Both the position numbers and the translations under genes were made by a program. This document shows positions 61,111-64,000 of a stretch of DNA of 64,000 bases, in pieces. Origin of the DNA: Cyclina sinensis (Eukaryota; Mollusca; Bivalvia; Venerida; Veneridae); NCBI GenBank assembly GCA_012932295.1, contig JAAONU010000001.1, forward strand, positions 36,177,449 through 36,241,448, read 5' to 3'. Under the pieces are notes generated by a model. That model was not told the DNA's origin. It saw only the letters and a program-made list of their open reading frames with translations, and made no database searches. Numbering within the stretch: position 1 is the first letter of the stretch; each line of letters opens with the position of its first letter.

Positions 61111-62875
61111 ATTCTAACACGTGCGTATATTTATAAAGGGACGTAAGTATGTGCACTATTTAACAGTGGCGTTCTCAGTGACGTCAGCGGGCGCGCGCTT
61201 GTATTCAGCGTGCTATACTGCCTGATATATCACGCTCAATTCCTTCTTTGTTTATTGTCGGCAAATTGCGGATAGTGTTAGAATATATTTTTTCGCATTG
61301 TACTAAGTATTTAGTACCTGTATTTTCTCGCATTGTACTAAATTACACATCTGTAGATAAATCTAAGATTCTATCAATTCAGATTCTGGTTGAATCAATA
61401 TGCTAAATGCTTTTTAATTTTTTCTATAACTTATTATCGTTTAATCTTTATACAACAGGACTATAATCCGTTTCTTTCCTAAGTAATACTCCAAATGCTT
61501 AAGTCACAACAAACCTGTCAAAACATTTAATGTTTGTCTCAGTTCTTGTTGAGATTTGAGAATTATATCTGTAGCATATTTAACACCATAATGAGGAATC
61601 AGTCAGAATATTGCAAGTTTAATACCCCAAATAAACCTCACATTGGGATTACAAGTTTCTGATAAATGGCTTTTATTGTGACATTGCGTTGTAATAAACT
61701 TCTGTCTCGTAATATCTAATTTCAAAATGAGGCAAATCTGTTGTAATTTTCTCTGCGTTTGCTCTTGCAAGAATACTATCTGTTTCTCTCATTTTAAAGT
61801 AAAACCGATAATTTGCTGAAACAAAACGACATTCTTGAATAAGAGTTCCAAACTATCACGTACAGGGTGATTTGTTATATTGTCTGTTAAACTATTTAAT
61901 GATGGAGATATCTAGCATGTTTTCACATGTACCTTCGGAGCTGAATTACTAAGCTTAAAGATCCAAATTAAATTTTGCATTCATCATTGTCGTTACGGAT
62001 TTTCGAGAATATTGCGCTGTCGGGTCATATTCTGTATTTGTCACGCAGTTACATACAAAAAAACTGTCTAACAAACCATCTTAAATCTAGTGCATCAATA
62101 GCCTTCTTAGAGTTGTAATACATGATTAGGAGTTAGCCTGAACAAGTTAAGAATACCATAAAGTATAAATGATTTCATAATTTCTTTCACAATGTCGACA
62201 ATATTTTACATTTTACCCATTACGAAAATAAAAGTACTTTATACTATTATTCGATGGTGTGTAGTATGGTGCAGCCTAAGTAAAGAACACTACATGAAAT
62301 GAAAACTATCATTTACATGTATAATAAATCATCCTCTATAAGCCCTTTAATGTGTTACAAAACATTTATCACTTATTTAGTTCAAATAATGAGTATGCAT
62401 TGTATGATATATATTTGGCCAGTATTATAGTTCAGAACTTTTAGTATTTTTTGGTCAGATAGTATTGTTTATTCAATTTTTAAAACTGCGGAGTGACGGA
62501 ATCAGTCTAAAATGTTACCTTTTCAAAAAAAAATACCCAATAAAATGAGAAGTTTCGTAAATTTGAGATTTCATCGATAAGTAAAGATAGAACGATAGCA
62601 ATGTTGAGAGATTTGAGAGACTACATCATCATTTCATCGTTCAAAACATTTCAAACCATATCGTTGAGATGAATGAAAGGAATTAAATAGTACTGTTGAT
62701 ATTACTGTATTTTTAAAATTGTTTACGAAGTTAGTGTGAGAACAGCGCCAATTTATCTATGTACTATGCATTAACGTCATTAATTGTGAATTTTCATTGT
62801 TTCCACACTTAATGATATATATAGTCATTCACTATATAAAACATTTTTTTCTCTGCTCTGAATCTTAAAACTTAT

Positions 62876-63100
62876 CTCAGGAAATTTTTAAATTGCTTAC
62901 AAACAAGTCAGGAAATTTCAACATTTCGTAAAACTAAGTCATAAAATTTCTATATTGTGAAATGTGAAATTTCTACATCGCGTGCAAATAAGTTAGGAGA
63001 TTTCATCTTTGCTCGCAAGGAAGTCGGGGACTTTCTTAAGAGATTTTAACGTTGCTTACAAACAAGTCAGTTCGTAGAAAGAAGTCATGGTAATTTTTTG
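62876..63100. repeat. ~31-34 bp minisatellite (copy B)
   Basis: Same diverged array as in copies A and C: GGAAATTTTTAAATTGC then TTACAAACAAGTCAGG, repeated with changes. Confidence 0.75.
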
Positions 63101-64000
63101 GAGATTGTAATTAACTTCTTATTAAATAGCTGATAAAGTCATTACAGTAGAACAAGGCTAATAAGGAAGCTTACTAAGACACAAAGATATTCTTTTCGTG
63201 ACAATATCGTGCGTAATGTTTAAATGAATTGTTTCCATTCTTATACTTGTTGCTGTTAGAAGCGACCTGCTTTTTCCTAGTAAACTGGTTTAAACTCTTG
63301 AAATATGCTTAATGCAAATTCAAGTGAAGAACTGGAAGAGTTCATGGCACAAGTAATTCCCTTACAATATTCAGATTGAAATTTCATTTTGCGTCACACA
63401 ACTACAGATGTCAATCTTGGGTTGAATAGATCTTAAGAAACTCCGTCTCTTTCTTGAAATTAAATGCATGAGCTGTAAAATTCGTCCAGTGCATTCAATT
63501 TTACATTTGTCATTTCCGTAAGTTCTTTTTGTTATGTAATTTAAATGGGTTTTGAGATGGAATCTGGAATACAGATTACGTCGTAAATTTGAATCAGACA
63601 TCTCCATGGATTCTTAGCATCTTACCTGGAGCAGAGAACGTGAATGTGAAACCACTTGTGACCACCACTTGTCGTTAGCCACAATAAACCTTCAAGAGAA
63701 CCTGAAATCGATTTTAAATCGACGGTTTGACTTCGAGTCTGATAGTCTTATTGAATTGAAGTCATGGACATGTACCAATCTTTTTTTATACTGTAATTCA
63801 TATGAATAGTGTAGAATGTGTGGAAATGTATTTTCCTCTGCCTTATAAACTGATGCTCAAAGGTATATTTTCAACTTTTTCATTAGAAAACAAATGTCAA
63901 AAACATGTTCATCTTATGATCAGTTGAACGACCTACATAGACACAATAATACGAAAAGAACCAAGTGGTATTTCTAAAAAAGGGCGCGAAAATGTAAAAT

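Larger units (their letters stand above)
48905..64000. repeat. Segmental duplication copy B (runs off the window)
   Basis: Collinear partner of copy A (anchors given there). Still matching at the right edge, where AATAATACGAAAA near 63950 corresponds to 40618. Insertions private to this copy: a second 189 bp unit at its left edge, the SINE at 53816, repeats at 54281 and 56694, the 45 bp array at 58360, the TTAA MITE at 59070 and the palindrome at 60935. Confidence 0.88.

Overview
This window looks like animal nuclear DNA from a bivalve mollusc, possibly a venerid-type clam. It is AT-rich and gene-poor, with canonical GT-AG splice signals, many microsatellites, tRNA-headed SINEs and several repeat families that I associate with bivalves (inference from memory; no search was run). 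There is no sign of a bacterial, organellar or viral replicon. Almost none of the short open frames scattered along the window are genes.

Layout. At 1-12.6 kb lie two host genes: one internal exon of a BRI3/LITAF-like membrane protein (minus strand, 2386-2531) and a complete intronless coding region for a GT10 alpha-1,3-fucosyltransferase (plus strand, ATG best placed at 10648, stop at 11979). These sit among MITE- and SINE-like debris. At 13.6-15.6 kb is a foldback element made of inverted arrays of a GCAGTA-rich 44-45 bp repeat around a core of ~105 bp repeats. Next to it, at 15,900-24,732, is an 8.8 kb DNA transposon with ~190 bp terminal inverted repeats. It carries a broken P-superfamily transposase on the plus strand and, converging on it from the other end, a PIF1-like helicase fragment and a SAP-like/PHD-finger reading frame on the minus strand. 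A SINE and a 2.1 kb bivalve repeat have inserted into it.

The rest (27-64 kb) is dominated by an old, diverged segmental duplication. Copy A (about 27.06-40.7 kb) matches copy B (about 48.9-64.0 kb, running off the window) collinearly. A third partial copy C (about 47.77-48.9 kb) corresponds to the right end of the unit and abuts copy B at an inverted snippet. No intact gene was found in the unit. The copies serve as natural before/after controls: MITEs, SINEs and minisatellites present in one copy can be compared with the empty site in another. A TTAA-targeting MITE at 38,114-38,319 has its empty site preserved at 48,071-48,074. The spacer at 40.7-47.8 kb holds a 640 bp transposon with 8 bp target duplications.

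The observation most worth follow-up is the transposon: a P-type DDE transposase with its D, D and E motifs recognisable, packaged between shared TIRs with a PIF1 helicase and a PHD protein. I do not know of this combination as a described P-element architecture.
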